Source: Virgibacillus sp. NKC19-3 (GTDB lineage Bacteria > Bacillota > Bacilli > Bacillales > Amphibacillaceae). From it: a stretch of DNA of 64,000 nt. Location: positions 3,038,001 through 3,102,000 of the forward strand of contig NZ_JAGYHC010000001.1 of NCBI RefSeq assembly GCF_019837165.1, read 5' to 3'. Both the position numbers and the translations under genes were made by a program. Position 1 is the stretch's first letter; each line of letters opens with the position of its first letter. Positions 28,772-38,531 of the stretch are shown one piece after another. The notes beneath the pieces are model-generated. The model was not told where the DNA came from and ran no database searches. It was given only the letters and a program-made list of their open reading frames with translations.

Positions 28772-30331
28772 TTACTTCGAAGAAACACTATTATCACCAA
28801 ATTGCTTACGCAAAACATACTTCTGGATCTTTCCCGACGCTGTACGTGGTAATTCATCCACAAATATGACTCTCTTTGGTTTTTTATAACTAGCAAGATA
28901 TTCTTTACAATGATCTATTATCTCTTCCTCTGTTGTATTGACTGTCTCTTTTGTAACAATAACGGCACATACTGCTTCAATGAACTTTGGATCTGGTATA
29001 CCTATAATGGAAGCCTCTTTTACAGAACTATGCCTATAAAGAACATCTTCTATCTCAGCAGCATAAATATTTTCACCACCGCTTCGAATCATATCTTTCT
29101 TCCTTCCAGCTATGGAAATATAACCATCTTCATCAATCATTCCTAGATCCCCTGTTTTGCACCAACCATCGGTAAATGTTTCGTTTGTAGCATCCAGCTT
29201 TTTCCAATATCCTGCTGATACACCTGGACTTTTAATAGCAATTTCTCCTACTTTACCAATAGGTAAGTGGTTCTCATCATTGTCAATAATGGTAACTTCC
29301 GTTAAGGGCATTGGTTTACCAACTGTATGACCTTTCGATAAAGAATCATTAGAATCCAATGAGGTTGCTATTGGTTGGCCTTCCGTAAGGCCATAAACTT
29401 GAACAACGCCAAGATGAGGATGGTGTTTATTTAATTGTTCAAAAGCCCACGGCATTAGGGAATCCCCACCAGTATAAATCGTTCTTAAATTCTTCAATTC
29501 GTATTGATTGAAATTGGATAATTGGAGCATTTCATAAATCATGAATGGAAACATAAAACAATCTGTTACCTTTTCTTCCTCGATTACAGATAAAACTCTA
29601 GATATTTCAAAACCTTTACTCTGCGTTATTACTAAAGTTCCACCAACCATTAAAATGGGAAGTGCTATATCTTCCAGAGCTCCGACATGGTATAACGGAC
29701 CCGTAGTCATACCAATTTCATTACCAGTGAATCCCCATTTCATTGCTTGAATTGATGAGAACCATAGAGTAGTGTCATGCGTCCATATCGCGCCTTTGGG
29801 TCTTCCGGTTGTTCCGGAAGTATACATTAACATGACCGGGTCTGTCAGATTTATATACTGGTCATGTATTTCCCGAACAGAACCATCATTTAGAACCTGC
29901 CACTTCTGTGACCAGTTTGGAATACGTTGCGTATGATAAGAAAGACAGAAATATTCCTGAACAGAAATTTGATCATGGATCGCTTCTATTTTCTCTTTAA
30001 AGTCTGAATCAAAACATAATACTTTTGTTTCTGAGTCATTTAACGCATATTCCAATTCATTACTGGAAAGCCTAAAATTCAGCCTTACCGCGATGGCACC
30101 GATTTTTGCAACAGCAAAATACAAACCTATATATTCTTTGGAATTATATAATAAAATACCGACTCTATCGCCTTTTCTTACCCCCCATTCATAAAGTTTA
30201 TTAGCATATGCATTTGATCTTTCGTGAAGTTCCTGGTATGACCATGATCCTCCGCTTTCCACTTTAATTGCTGTTTTTTTAGAATCTCTTGGATCCCTTG
30301 TCATATTTCTTGTGATATATCCTATATCCAT
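28772..30331 (-). CDS. Acyl-CoA synthetase (AMP-binding enzyme)
   Basis: Activates a carboxylic acid to its CoA ester through an acyl-adenylate. The 519-residue protein has the P-loop LMYTSGTTGRPKGAIWTH, the A5 motif YGLTEGQ, GWCKTGDLGMIDEDGYI, the hinge GRKKDMIRSGGENIYAAEIE and the C-terminal catalytic lysine in RTASGKIQKY. The start at 30331 has AGAGGAGGG six bases upstream; a longer frame to 30364 lacks a ribosome site. The fatty-acid or aromatic-acid substrate is not readable. It is followed by the MaoC gene. Confidence 0.88.
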   Translation of the reverse strand: MDIGYITRNMTRDPRDSKKTAIKVESGGSWSYQELHERSNAYANKLYEWGVRKGDRVGILLYNSKEYIGLYFAVAKIGAIAVRLNFRLSSNELEYALNDSETKVLCFDSDFKEKIEAIHDQISVQEYFCLSYHTQRIPNWSQKWQVLNDGSVREIHDQYINLTDPVMLMYTSGTTGRPKGAIWTHDTTLWFSSIQAMKWGFTGNEIGMTTGPLYHVGALEDIALPILMVGGTLVITQSKGFEISRVLSVIEEEKVTDCFMFPFMIYEMLQLSNFNQYELKNLRTIYTGGDSLMPWAFEQLNKHHPHLGVVQVYGLTEGQPIATSLDSNDSLSKGHTVGKPMPLTEVTIIDNDENHLPIGKVGEIAIKSPGVSAGYWKKLDATNETFTDGWCKTGDLGMIDEDGYISIAGRKKDMIRSGGENIYAAEIEDVLYRHSSVKEASIIGIPDPKFIEAVCAVIVTKETVNTTEEEIIDHCKEYLASYKKPKRVIFVDELPRTASGKIQKYVLRKQFGDNSVSSK

Positions 30332-30557
30332 TTGAGCCCTCCTCTGTTTTGTAAACGGATACAAAAATAGTTTTTAATGTTACGAAACCTATACCTACTT
30401 TATGACAATATCACTTGCAGTACCTGTAATAAACACTACTTTATTTTCTATCAATTTCCCACCTCCCATTTTATTAAAACCAATTAATTGAAGGTTCGAA
30501 CAAAAGGAACCAGAGAATAAACTTCTGATTCCTTTTCTCTTAAAAAATATTTAAACC

Positions 30558-32018
30558 TTACACCCAACGTGTAGTAATAACTTTTTTCCGTGTGTAGAAA
30601 TGAAGTCCATCTTTTCCGTTAGCATGAAGATCCCCATAGAAGGAATCCTTCCAACCAGAAAACGGGAAAAATGCCATTGGCGCCGGCACGCCAATATTCA
30701 CTCCGAGCATCCCCGCATCAATTGTTTCACGGAACTGACGGACACTGCCTCCATCATTCGTAAATATACATGCGCCATTAGCAAAGCGGGATTTATTTGT
30801 TAATTTAACAGCGGAATCAAGATCCTTCACCCGGACAATAGATAGAATAGGCGCGAACATTTCATCCTGCCAAATCTTCATCTCTGTCGTCACATGGTCA
30901 AAAATAGTAGGTCCAACGAAATAACCTTCACGTTGAGCATCTTTATCGTTACGTCCATCACGAACCAGTTTAGCTCCTTCATTTTCTCCCGTTTCAATAT
31001 AATTTAATGTACGTTCTTTATGATTATCACGAATAACCGGACCTAGGAAGATGCCTTCATCAAGACCGTTACCAATTTTTATATTATTTGCTTTTTGTGT
31101 AAGCTCCTCAATGAACTCGTCCGCAACTGATTCTTCAACAGCAACAACAGAAGCTGCCATGCAGCGTTCTCCAGCTGAGCCAAATGCAGCATTAAGAATT
31201 TGAGTTGTTGCATTATCTATATTTGCATCAGGTAATACAATAGAATGGTTCTTCGCTCCTGATAATGCCTGCACGCGTTTCAGGTTATCTGTTCCTCGTT
31301 TATATACATACTCAGCAACAGGTTGAGAACCAACAAAAGAAATCGCTGCTACATCCTCATGATCAAGCAGACCATTCACTACATCATGTGCACCATGCAC
31401 AATATTAAATACACCGTTTGGTAATCCTGCTTCTTCCAGTAATTCAGCTAAACGATTAGCAAGTAATGGCGTACGTTCCGATGGCTTTAGGACAAACGTA
31501 TTACCAGTTGCGATAGCCATTGGGAACATCCATGCCGGCACCATCATTGGGAAGTTGAAAGGTGTAATTCCGCCGACAACACCAATCGGATAATGATAAA
31601 CACCGGATTCAAGACCAGAAGCGATCGATGGCAATTGTTCTCCCATCATTAAAGACGGTGCACCTGCAGCGAATTCAACATTCTCAATCCCACGTTGCAC
31701 TTCGCCTTGTGCTTCTTTAAAACTTTTTCCGTTCTCAATGGTTACAATTTCAGCCAGTTCGTCCCAATGATCGACGAGTAACTGTTGATACGTAAATAAT
31801 ATACGTGCACGTTTAGGAACAGGGACTTCCTTCCAAGTTTGAAAGGCCTCCGATGCAACTTTTATAGCTTGGTCTACATCATCCAGTGAAGAGATCGGTA
31901 CATGTGCAATAACTTCGCCCGTGGCCGGGTTATATACTTCTTCTGTTTTATTCGATTTTGCTTCAACCCATTCTCCACCTATATAGTTTTGAAGTGCTTT
32001 TACTTTTGTGTGACTCAT
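30558..32018 (-). CDS. Second methylmalonate/malonate-semialdehyde dehydrogenase
   Basis: A 486-residue CoA-acylating aldehyde dehydrogenase with [12 protein letters not shown] near residue 155, [17 protein letters not shown] at 252-268 (no general-base Glu) and Cys286 in GERCMAAS. It differs clearly from the mmsA product at 11235. It is third in a unit with a GntP permease and an iron alcohol dehydrogenase, read from a sigma-54 promoter. A semialdehyde made by that dehydrogenase is therefore the likely substrate; malonate semialdehyde from 3-hydroxypropionate is one option. AGGAGG precedes the ATG. Confidence 0.88.
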   Translation of the reverse strand: MSHTKVKALQNYIGGEWVEAKSNKTEEVYNPATGEVIAHVPISSLDDVDQAIKVASEAFQTWKEVPVPKRARILFTYQQLLVDHWDELAEIVTIENGKSFKEAQGEVQRGIENVEFAAGAPSLMMGEQLPSIASGLESGVYHYPIGVVGGITPFNFPMMVPAWMFPMAIATGNTFVLKPSERTPLLANRLAELLEEAGLPNGVFNIVHGAHDVVNGLLDHEDVAAISFVGSQPVAEYVYKRGTDNLKRVQALSGAKNHSIVLPDANIDNATTQILNAAFGSAGERCMAASVVAVEESVADEFIEELTQKANNIKIGNGLDEGIFLGPVIRDNHKERTLNYIETGENEGAKLVRDGRNDKDAQREGYFVGPTIFDHVTTEMKIWQDEMFAPILSIVRVKDLDSAVKLTNKSRFANGACIFTNDGGSVRQFRETIDAGMLGVNIGVPAPMAFFPFSGWKDSFYGDLHANGKDGLHFYTRKKVITTRWV

Positions 32019-32085
32019 AGATAAAACCTCCTAATTATAATAAAATACTAATTTCCCTTCTTGTCCATTTCCATTCATGAATAGA

Positions 32086-33438
32086 TTAGAAAATATAATA
32101 TAAGAATACTGCTAATAACAATACCATTGTCGGAACAATAACGCTTACCATAAAGATAGGTGCATACGCTCTTTTATGCGTTTCCCCACATATAGCACGT
32201 ACGGTTGTCACCACGTATCCATTATGTGGAAGAGAATCGATACCACCAGAAGCTAATGCAGAAACACGATGCATATCACCTGTATCTAAGCCCTGCCCCA
32301 TATAAATAGGTGCCAAAATTGGTAAAGCGATTCCTAACCCCCCGGATGCTGATCCTGTAATAGCACAAACAACTGTTACACCTATCGCCAATCCAAGTAA
32401 TGGCGGGCCTGGTATACTAACAACAGCATCCACTACACTATCAAAAGCTGATACTTGTGCAGCAACACTACCAAAACCAACCACTGCACATGTGTTTGCA
32501 AGTGCAACCAACGAATTCTGAGTGCCTGTGGCAAGAGCTTCCCAAAATTCTTTAAGATATTTATTCATTGATAGACACGCTAAGAATATCCCGGTTGTCA
32601 ATGCAATCAACAAGGAAGCAGTTGGATTGATAAACATCGACAAGATATTTAACAAGCCAATAACGACGATAAGTGGTAAAAAAGCTAAGATGACATTCGG
32701 TAGATCATTGGCCGTTTCTGTCTGTTGACTTTCCTGCTCTTCAGCAGCCAAAGCAGAAGCCGATTCTCCCTTTCCCTGCGAAATAGAATGGGGAAGGGAA
32801 AACGTTTCTCCTCTTTCAGACGCTTTTCTTACCATTCTACCAAGCCACAATCCCCCAGCGACCATAATTAGAAATGCACTAAGGACACCGATAAAACCAC
32901 CAGCTGTTGGTGTCGTTCCAAAAAATTCAGTCGGAATAATATTTTGAATTTCTGGAGAACCCGGTGCAGTCATTGTAAACGATATTGACCCAAATACTAA
33001 AGCAGCAGGTATAAAACGATGTGGCAAATTTGCTGCCCTAAATAATGAAAGGGCTATTGGATATACCGCAAAGCCAACAACGAATAAACTCACCCCTCCA
33101 TAGGTCATAATTGCCGCTGCGGCTACAACTGCAAACACTGCTCGCTTCGTTCCCAATGTACGTTTAATCCATTGTGCAATACTCTCAGCTGATTTTGTTT
33201 CCTGCATGATTTTCCCAAAAATAGCTCCAAGTAAAAAAACGAGAAACCATGAAGCAAAATAGTCCGTAAAACCAGACATATAATCATCCATAAGAGCAGT
33301 TCCTAAATTCATACCACCCGTCACAGCAACTACAATTGAACTGATAAGTGCTGCAATAATAATATTTATACCTTTCATGGTGAGATAAACAAGTAGCACC
33401 AATGATGCAATTAAACCAATCATCCCCAAGATATCCAT
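32086..33438 (-). CDS. GntP-family permease, second copy
   Basis: A 450-residue permease of the gluconate:proton symporter family. It shares the block FLLGAIFGKIMQ, the central GSPEIQNIIPTEFFG and the C-terminal SASGGLGIALPI and SGGIDSLPHNGYVVT with the copy at 9682. A charged, low-complexity loop near residues 215-240 (EQESQQTETAND) lies between membrane segments. It sits 18 bases after the alcohol dehydrogenase gene and before the semialdehyde dehydrogenase, so it probably imports the hydroxy acid these enzymes use. Confidence 0.85.
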   Translation of the reverse strand: MDILGMIGLIASLVLLVYLTMKGINIIIAALISSIVVAVTGGMNLGTALMDDYMSGFTDYFASWFLVFLLGAIFGKIMQETKSAESIAQWIKRTLGTKRAVFAVVAAAAIMTYGGVSLFVVGFAVYPIALSLFRAANLPHRFIPAALVFGSISFTMTAPGSPEIQNIIPTEFFGTTPTAGGFIGVLSAFLIMVAGGLWLGRMVRKASERGETFSLPHSISQGKGESASALAAEEQESQQTETANDLPNVILAFLPLIVVIGLLNILSMFINPTASLLIALTTGIFLACLSMNKYLKEFWEALATGTQNSLVALANTCAVVGFGSVAAQVSAFDSVVDAVVSIPGPPLLGLAIGVTVVCAITGSASGGLGIALPILAPIYMGQGLDTGDMHRVSALASGGIDSLPHNGYVVTTVRAICGETHKRAYAPIFMVSVIVPTMVLLLAVFLYYIF

Positions 33439-33456
33439 GAAACTAATCCCCCATCC

Positions 33457-34653
33457 CTATCTCACTGTACGCTCTGTGGTGAACGCATACGAATAACAAA
33501 CATAATAGAGTTCTTCAATTTCCATTTGCGTCGGAACTCGCGGATTATTCCCCGGGCTCCCACTTGCTAAAGCATCTTCAGACATTTTACTGATAGCGCT
33601 ATCAAATTCTTGTTTATCGATGCCCCATTCACTAAGATTAGGGATGTTTAAATGTAAGCAAAGTTCTTTTACAGAGGAAACAGCTAAATCAGCAGCATCT
33701 TCATCTACATCGTTACTGGCTTCCGGTGAAAAAAATCTACCTAGATCAGCCAACCGTTTAATAGAAGCTTCCTTACTAAATTCTAATACTGCCGGTAAAA
33801 GCATTGCATTCGAATATCCATGAGGAACATGAAATAACGCGCCAATTGGTCTGGACATCCCATGCACTAAACACACGGAAGCATTCGAAAAAGCAATACC
33901 AGCCTGCAGGGAACCTAACGACATCGCCTCTCTTGCATCAATGTTTTCCCCATCATCATAAGCCGTCATGATATTCTCAACAATTAATTTCATTGCAGAA
34001 AGTGCAAGCATATCTGTCATCGGATGAGACTGCTTAGAAATGTAACTTTCAATTGCGTGACTTAGTGCATCTACCCCTGTTGCTGCAGTTACATGTTGTG
34101 GAGAAGACAGTGTCAGTAATGGATCAACAATAGCGACAACTGGCATAAATGCTGGTTGTTTTATCATCATTTTGACATCATTTGAGGTATTTGTGATCAC
34201 CGTTGCATCGGTTGCCTCTGAACCAGTTCCCGCAGTCGTCGGAATTGCAATATGTGGAATTGGATCTGAATCAGCTAGCTTTTTCGCACCCATATAGTCC
34301 CCAATATAACCTCCATTTGTAGCTAAGACAGCGATTGCTTTTGCAGTATCAATACAACTTCCACCACCGAGAGAAATCACTATATCGCACTGTTCTTTTT
34401 TAAATATATCCAAGGCTTCCGCTACATAACTATCAGTTGGCTCTGATTCAACACCTAAATAAACGGTACTATCAACATTTTCTTTAGATAAAAAGCTACG
34501 GCAATCGCTTACATTTCCGAGATCATCCATTACTTTATCACTAATGATAAGCGCCTTTTTTCCTTTTGCTGCCGATTCTTCCCCCACTTTCTCAAATGCA
34601 TGACGACCATAATTAATCGTCTGTGGCATGCGCAAAACAGCATACGTTTCCAT
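33457..34653 (-). CDS. Iron-containing alcohol dehydrogenase
   Basis: A 398-residue group III alcohol dehydrogenase. It has the NAD-binding SLGGGSCIDTAKAIA, TAGTGSEATDATVI, and the metal-binding residues in VDALSHAIESYISKQSHP and CLVHGMSRPIGALFHVPHGYSN. Such enzymes oxidise or reduce small alcohols, including 1,3-propanediol, 4-hydroxybutyrate and 3-hydroxypropionate. It is the first gene after a strong sigma-54 promoter and is followed closely by a permease and a semialdehyde dehydrogenase. The likely reaction is oxidation of an imported hydroxy acid to its semialdehyde. Confidence 0.9.
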   Translation of the reverse strand: METYAVLRMPQTINYGRHAFEKVGEESAAKGKKALIISDKVMDDLGNVSDCRSFLSKENVDSTVYLGVESEPTDSYVAEALDIFKKEQCDIVISLGGGSCIDTAKAIAVLATNGGYIGDYMGAKKLADSDPIPHIAIPTTAGTGSEATDATVITNTSNDVKMMIKQPAFMPVVAIVDPLLTLSSPQHVTAATGVDALSHAIESYISKQSHPMTDMLALSAMKLIVENIMTAYDDGENIDAREAMSLGSLQAGIAFSNASVCLVHGMSRPIGALFHVPHGYSNAMLLPAVLEFSKEASIKRLADLGRFFSPEASNDVDEDAADLAVSSVKELCLHLNIPNLSEWGIDKQEFDSAISKMSEDALASGSPGNNPRVPTQMEIEELYYVCYSYAFTTERTVR

Positions 34654-34691
34654 TTTTTACACCCCTTTGTTTTTTTCGTCATATCTATATT

Positions 34692-34708
34692 TGCAAAAAG
34701 TATGCCAA
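34692..34708 (-). promoter_or_regulatory. Sigma-54 (-24/-12) promoter
   Basis: The minus strand reads TTGGCATACTTTTTGCAA: TGGCA at -24 and TTGCA at -12 with the fixed spacing of the RpoN/SigL consensus. It lies about 40 bases before the alcohol dehydrogenase start. The activator encoded immediately upstream has the matching GAFTGA motif. Confidence 0.85.
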
Positions 34709-34739
34709 TTAAAAAAAGCCTTGTAACTAAACTTATTCA

Positions 34740-34795
34740 ACTACATTGTGTATATTAATCACTACAGTTTAATTTTTTGTAGTGATATAACTACA
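34740..34795. promoter_or_regulatory. Upstream activator site for the sigma-54 promoter
   Basis: TGTAGT (34778-34783) and ACTACA (34790-34795) form a perfect dyad with a six-base spacer. Further ACTACA copies are at 34740 and 34761, giving a cluster 35 to 90 bases upstream of the -24 element. This arrangement is typical of enhancer sites for AAA+ activators with a Fis-type domain. Confidence 0.65.
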
Positions 34796-34797
34796 CT

Positions 34798-36603
34798 TTA
34801 ATGAACTTCATATTTTTTTAGTTTTTGATATAAAGTGGTTCTATGAATACCAAGCTTTTCTGCGGCTTTTGACTTATTGCCCTTCGTCTCTTTTAATATC
34901 CTCTGTATTAGTTCTTTTTCTTTCTCATCACCGAGGTCTTTCATTTGTTTGATCAATGTCGCTTGTTCATACTGTGATGTTTCTTTTAAAATCTCGTTAT
35001 CTATCATAATTTCGGGTAAATGGTGGGAATCAATGATATCCCCATCCACTAACACAACAATCTTTTCAATTGTATTCCTAAGTTCTCTTATATTGCCGTA
35101 CCAATTATGATGGACAAATTTTGACATTGCCTCTGGAGTTATTGATTTTACCGGAATTTGATATGCCGTACAGATAGCATATAAATAATTTGAGACCAGT
35201 GGTGGAATGTCTTCTTTGCGCTTGCGAAGCGGTGATATCGGCAACTCAATAACATTTATTCGGTAAAAAAGGTCCTCACGAAAATCTCCCGCTTCTACCA
35301 TCTCTTTTAAATGGCGATTGGTAGCTGCAATAATTCTCATATTCATTTCGTATTTCTCAATCCCACCGACACGTTCAAATTCCTTTTCCTGTAAAATTCG
35401 TAATAATTTTGTCTGCATCATAAGAGGCATTTCCGCAATTTCGTCTAAGAACAATGTTCCATTTTGGGCCAATTCAAATTTACCTGGCTTGCCACCCTTT
35501 TTTGCTCCAGTAAATGCTCCTTCTGCATAGCCAAATAATTCGGATTCAAATAAATGCTCTGGTATGGCACCACAATTTACACTGATAAACGGCCCTGCCG
35601 ATAGTGCACTTAAATGGTGGATACCCTTTGCATACATTTCCTTACCTGTACCACTCTCCCCTGTTATTAACACGGTTGCTTTGGTTTTTGCAATTTTCCT
35701 TGCAAAACGCTTTGTAGTAGAGGTACTCTCACTGACACCAATAATCTGATCCAATGTCACGATGCTACTCTCTCCTCTTTGTTTAGAAAGAGAATGCTGT
35801 TCTTGTTTATTTGGAATCGTATTTTCCTGAAATCTTTCGTAGATTCGATACAACTCTGTAACACCCTCAAAAATAACCATACCAATCGCACCAATAACGT
35901 GATCGTTTTTCCAAATAGGAATCCGATGTACAATCATTGCCTGTCCCTGAATATATTGTACTGCTCCCCGTTCGGGCAACCCCGTTTTCACTGTATTATT
36001 TAAATTCGTATTGTCAATTATGTCCTGAACATGACTTCCAATAGCTACTTTTTTATCAATTCCTGTAAAACGACTATATGCTTTATTAAATTCTCTTACG
36101 ATACCTTTTTCATCCACAACAGCAACCCCTTCATATGCACTATCTAAAATGACATTCAGGATTTCTGCTGTATGTTCAAGTTCCTTAACATACCAGGAAA
36201 GCCCTTTCAAAATTTCATTCTGTGATATAGTACCTACTAATCTATTCTGATCATCGATAACGGCAAAAAATGTATAGGATAAGGAGTAAATATCTAACAA
36301 GGAATCACGCGACCGGACAATAAAAAAGTTCTCTTTTGAAATACTGTTTACTACAGATGTTTCTTCATTTCCATGTAAAAAGCTATTTAAAATTATGCTA
36401 GCTGAAACCATTCCTACCGGCTTCATCCCTTCACTTACCACTGGAATCCAATCTCTATCTATTTTGTCTACCACTTGTGCTGCTTCTTTTATTGTTTTAT
36501 CTATTGAAATAGATGTAGGGTTAGAGATCATCCATCTCTCTACCCTTAACATCTCTTCTTTCTCTACCATTTTATCTGAACGTTGGATGAAATCCTGAAT
36601 CAT
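34798..36603 (-). CDS. Sigma-54-dependent activator with CBS and PAS sensing domains
   Basis: A 601-residue enhancer-binding protein. Residues about 20-140 form a CBS-domain pair, 140-255 a PAS domain (LDSAYEGVAVVDEKGIVREF), about 285-525 the AAA+ core with Walker A GESGTGKEMYAKG, the sigma-54 contact GAFTGA and Walker B GTLFLDEIAEMP, and the C-terminus a Fis-type helix-turn-helix (GNKSKAAEKLGIHRTTLYQK). It should activate the sigma-54 promoter 90 bases downstream of its stop codon. CBS domains bind adenine nucleotides and PAS domains small ligands, so it may read energy state plus substrate. AGGAGG precedes the ATG. Confidence 0.93.
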   Translation of the reverse strand: MIQDFIQRSDKMVEKEEMLRVERWMISNPTSISIDKTIKEAAQVVDKIDRDWIPVVSEGMKPVGMVSASIILNSFLHGNEETSVVNSISKENFFIVRSRDSLLDIYSLSYTFFAVIDDQNRLVGTISQNEILKGLSWYVKELEHTAEILNVILDSAYEGVAVVDEKGIVREFNKAYSRFTGIDKKVAIGSHVQDIIDNTNLNNTVKTGLPERGAVQYIQGQAMIVHRIPIWKNDHVIGAIGMVIFEGVTELYRIYERFQENTIPNKQEQHSLSKQRGESSIVTLDQIIGVSESTSTTKRFARKIAKTKATVLITGESGTGKEMYAKGIHHLSALSAGPFISVNCGAIPEHLFESELFGYAEGAFTGAKKGGKPGKFELAQNGTLFLDEIAEMPLMMQTKLLRILQEKEFERVGGIEKYEMNMRIIAATNRHLKEMVEAGDFREDLFYRINVIELPISPLRKRKEDIPPLVSNYLYAICTAYQIPVKSITPEAMSKFVHHNWYGNIRELRNTIEKIVVLVDGDIIDSHHLPEIMIDNEILKETSQYEQATLIKQMKDLGDEKEKELIQRILKETKGNKSKAAEKLGIHRTTLYQKLKKYEVH

Positions 36604-36762
36604 ATAACTTACCTCCTGTTTAGGACTAAAGATATTAATATAACTTTAGTATTTATAATAACATGTATTTGAAATATGATTGAAAGACATAAAAAAGAAG
36701 CGTTAAAACATGCTCCCTGAAGAGTTGAATTGATTCCATTCCATATTCCACTAAATGCATCC

Positions 36763-38010
36763 TTACTGCTTATTCAGTGTATGCTTATCAAATCCGGCAA
36801 TTTTCTTATAACTCCCCGCTATATCCTCAAGTTCCTTCCGAGAAATTACTTCGTTTAAAGCGTCAAACCCATCAGGAGCACGCTCTTCTACAATTTGCAT
36901 AACATGTTCTGGTCCATTCTTCCGGTTGCTTCTTACAATGTTGGCAGTATTAGTCAGTCGCATTTTTTCATATGATTTTAAAGCCAGTTCCACACTCGAG
37001 TGTTCCTTCATAGCCTGTCCTAATGCATCTGCATCAAGAATCGCTTGTGAAGCACCATTCGATCCTATTGGATACATCGGATGTGCTGCATCACCTAATA
37101 ACGTCACTCTGCCGAACGACCACGCTGGCAGAGGGTCGCGATCCACCATTGGAAACTCATAGACTGCATCCGTATCTCGAATAAGTTGTGGCACATTTAA
37201 CCATCCAAAGTCCCACTCTGCAAAGGCAGGAGCGAATTTCGCTTTATCTATTTTCCGGTTCCAATCAGCACGGGAGGGCATTTCCTTATCTACCGCTAGC
37301 TCCGCAATCCAGTTGATAAGTGTACGATCTCCTGAAACTTCCGGATCAACCGGATATGCGACAAATTTTTGATTCTGGAACCCAGCCATAATCATTGTTC
37401 TACTTGTTAAAAAAGAAGAAGCCTCTGTAAGGCCTCGCCATAAAATCCGTCCACTAAAGATCGGATCCCCTTCATCTGGATAAAAACATTTACGAACAAC
37501 CGAATGAATGCCATCTGCTGCAATTATCATATCCGCCTCATAGGATCCTACAAATGCTCCTGTTTTTTTATCCTCAAAATGTGCCACCGTACAATCTGAG
37601 AAAGTATCAAATGAAATCAGGTGATGATTGGTTAACACTGCCTCTTCACCTAATTTCTCCTTGACAGCTTCCAAAAGTAGCATTTGCAGCCTACCTCGAT
37701 GAATCGAATATTGCGGATAATGATAACCTGCATGCAATCCCCTTGGTTCTTGCCAAATCTTCTGACCGAACTTGTTAAAATAACAAAGTTCTGCTGTAGG
37801 CAAACCGATTGCTTCGAGTTTTTCCGCTAATCCAAGTTCCGTCAAAATACGGACAGCATGTGGCAATAGGTTGATTCCAACACCCAACGCTCGAATATTT
37901 TCTACACTTTCAAACACACGGACCTTTACACCGCTATAATGAAGCTTAAGCGCAGACACAAGCCCGCCAATTCCGCCTCCGACAATGATCGCCGTTTTCG
38001 TTTCAGACAT
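36763..38010 (-). CDS. FAD-dependent aromatic-type monooxygenase
   Basis: A 415-residue single-component flavin hydroxylase of the salicylate/3-hydroxybenzoate hydroxylase group. It has the FAD site IIVGGGIGGLVSALKLH near the N-terminus, the ADGIHSVVR segment (DG motif) near residue 165, and the second FAD block GDAAHPMYPIGSNGASQAI near 300. The substrate is not readable; relatives act on phenolic acids and also on heteroaromatics. GGGGGA precedes the ATG. It stands alone between the activator gene and the symporter operon, with 151 bases on one side and 521 on the other. Confidence 0.85.
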   Translation of the reverse strand: MSETKTAIIVGGGIGGLVSALKLHYSGVKVRVFESVENIRALGVGINLLPHAVRILTELGLAEKLEAIGLPTAELCYFNKFGQKIWQEPRGLHAGYHYPQYSIHRGRLQMLLLEAVKEKLGEEAVLTNHHLISFDTFSDCTVAHFEDKKTGAFVGSYEADMIIAADGIHSVVRKCFYPDEGDPIFSGRILWRGLTEASSFLTSRTMIMAGFQNQKFVAYPVDPEVSGDRTLINWIAELAVDKEMPSRADWNRKIDKAKFAPAFAEWDFGWLNVPQLIRDTDAVYEFPMVDRDPLPAWSFGRVTLLGDAAHPMYPIGSNGASQAILDADALGQAMKEHSSVELALKSYEKMRLTNTANIVRSNRKNGPEHVMQIVEERAPDGFDALNEVISRKELEDIAGSYKKIAGFDKHTLNKQ

Positions 38011-38479
38011 AATGCTTCCCCCATGATGATATATTCTACTTTTTGTCTAATGCAGCCTTTTTACTTCTTCTCATTATCACATAAAAACTGAATTTTTCAA
38101 GAACAAAAAGTGTAATCGAGGAAAAGCTACATGCATTCTCGAAATCATACTTTCCCCACAAAGGTTTCTTACTCGATGATGTGGGAACTGGTACTGAAAA
38201 TAGACATGGAGGAGACTTAGTTCCAGTGAACCTCTTCATCTAAATCCAAGATTTTGATGGAGCTTCCCCGTTCACAGACGATTGCTTTGTTCGATGGAAC
38301 CGAGTCTTACATCATCGCCTAGGGCTTTATTTTATACTGTTCGGACAGGACCTTGCCCTACAGTCGAAATAATCTATTTATGCAGTTGAATGCAAACCCT
38401 TCTCGGGAAAGTTATTAAATAATCTTTCAAAACAAACACAATTATTTCCCAACACTATAGTAATCCAATAAAACATATC
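38011..38479. other. Gap between the monooxygenase and the symporter operon
   Basis: About 470 bases without a supported gene. Several frames of 30 to 70 codons exist but lack ribosome sites and recognisable sequence. The stretch 38180-38360 has a higher GC content than its surroundings, as old coding debris might; I could not identify it. Confidence 0.3.
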
Positions 38480-38514
38480 AAAAGTGCAGAGCTCCTACCC
38501 AACTCTGCACTTTT
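38480..38514 (-). terminator. Terminator at the end of the CoA-transferase/symporter operon
   Basis: AAAAGTGCAGAG (38480-38491) and CTCTGCACTTTT (38503-38514) form a perfect 12-base stem with T-runs on both strands. It lies 17 bases after the symporter stop codon and closes a seven-gene minus-strand unit. Confidence 0.9.
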
Positions 38515-38531
38515 CGTCTTTTTCTTTTCAA

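Noticed and set aside
38036-38239. 67-codon minus-strand frame after the monooxygenase promoter region
   Set aside because: No ribosome site, and the sequence has no membrane, signal or domain features.
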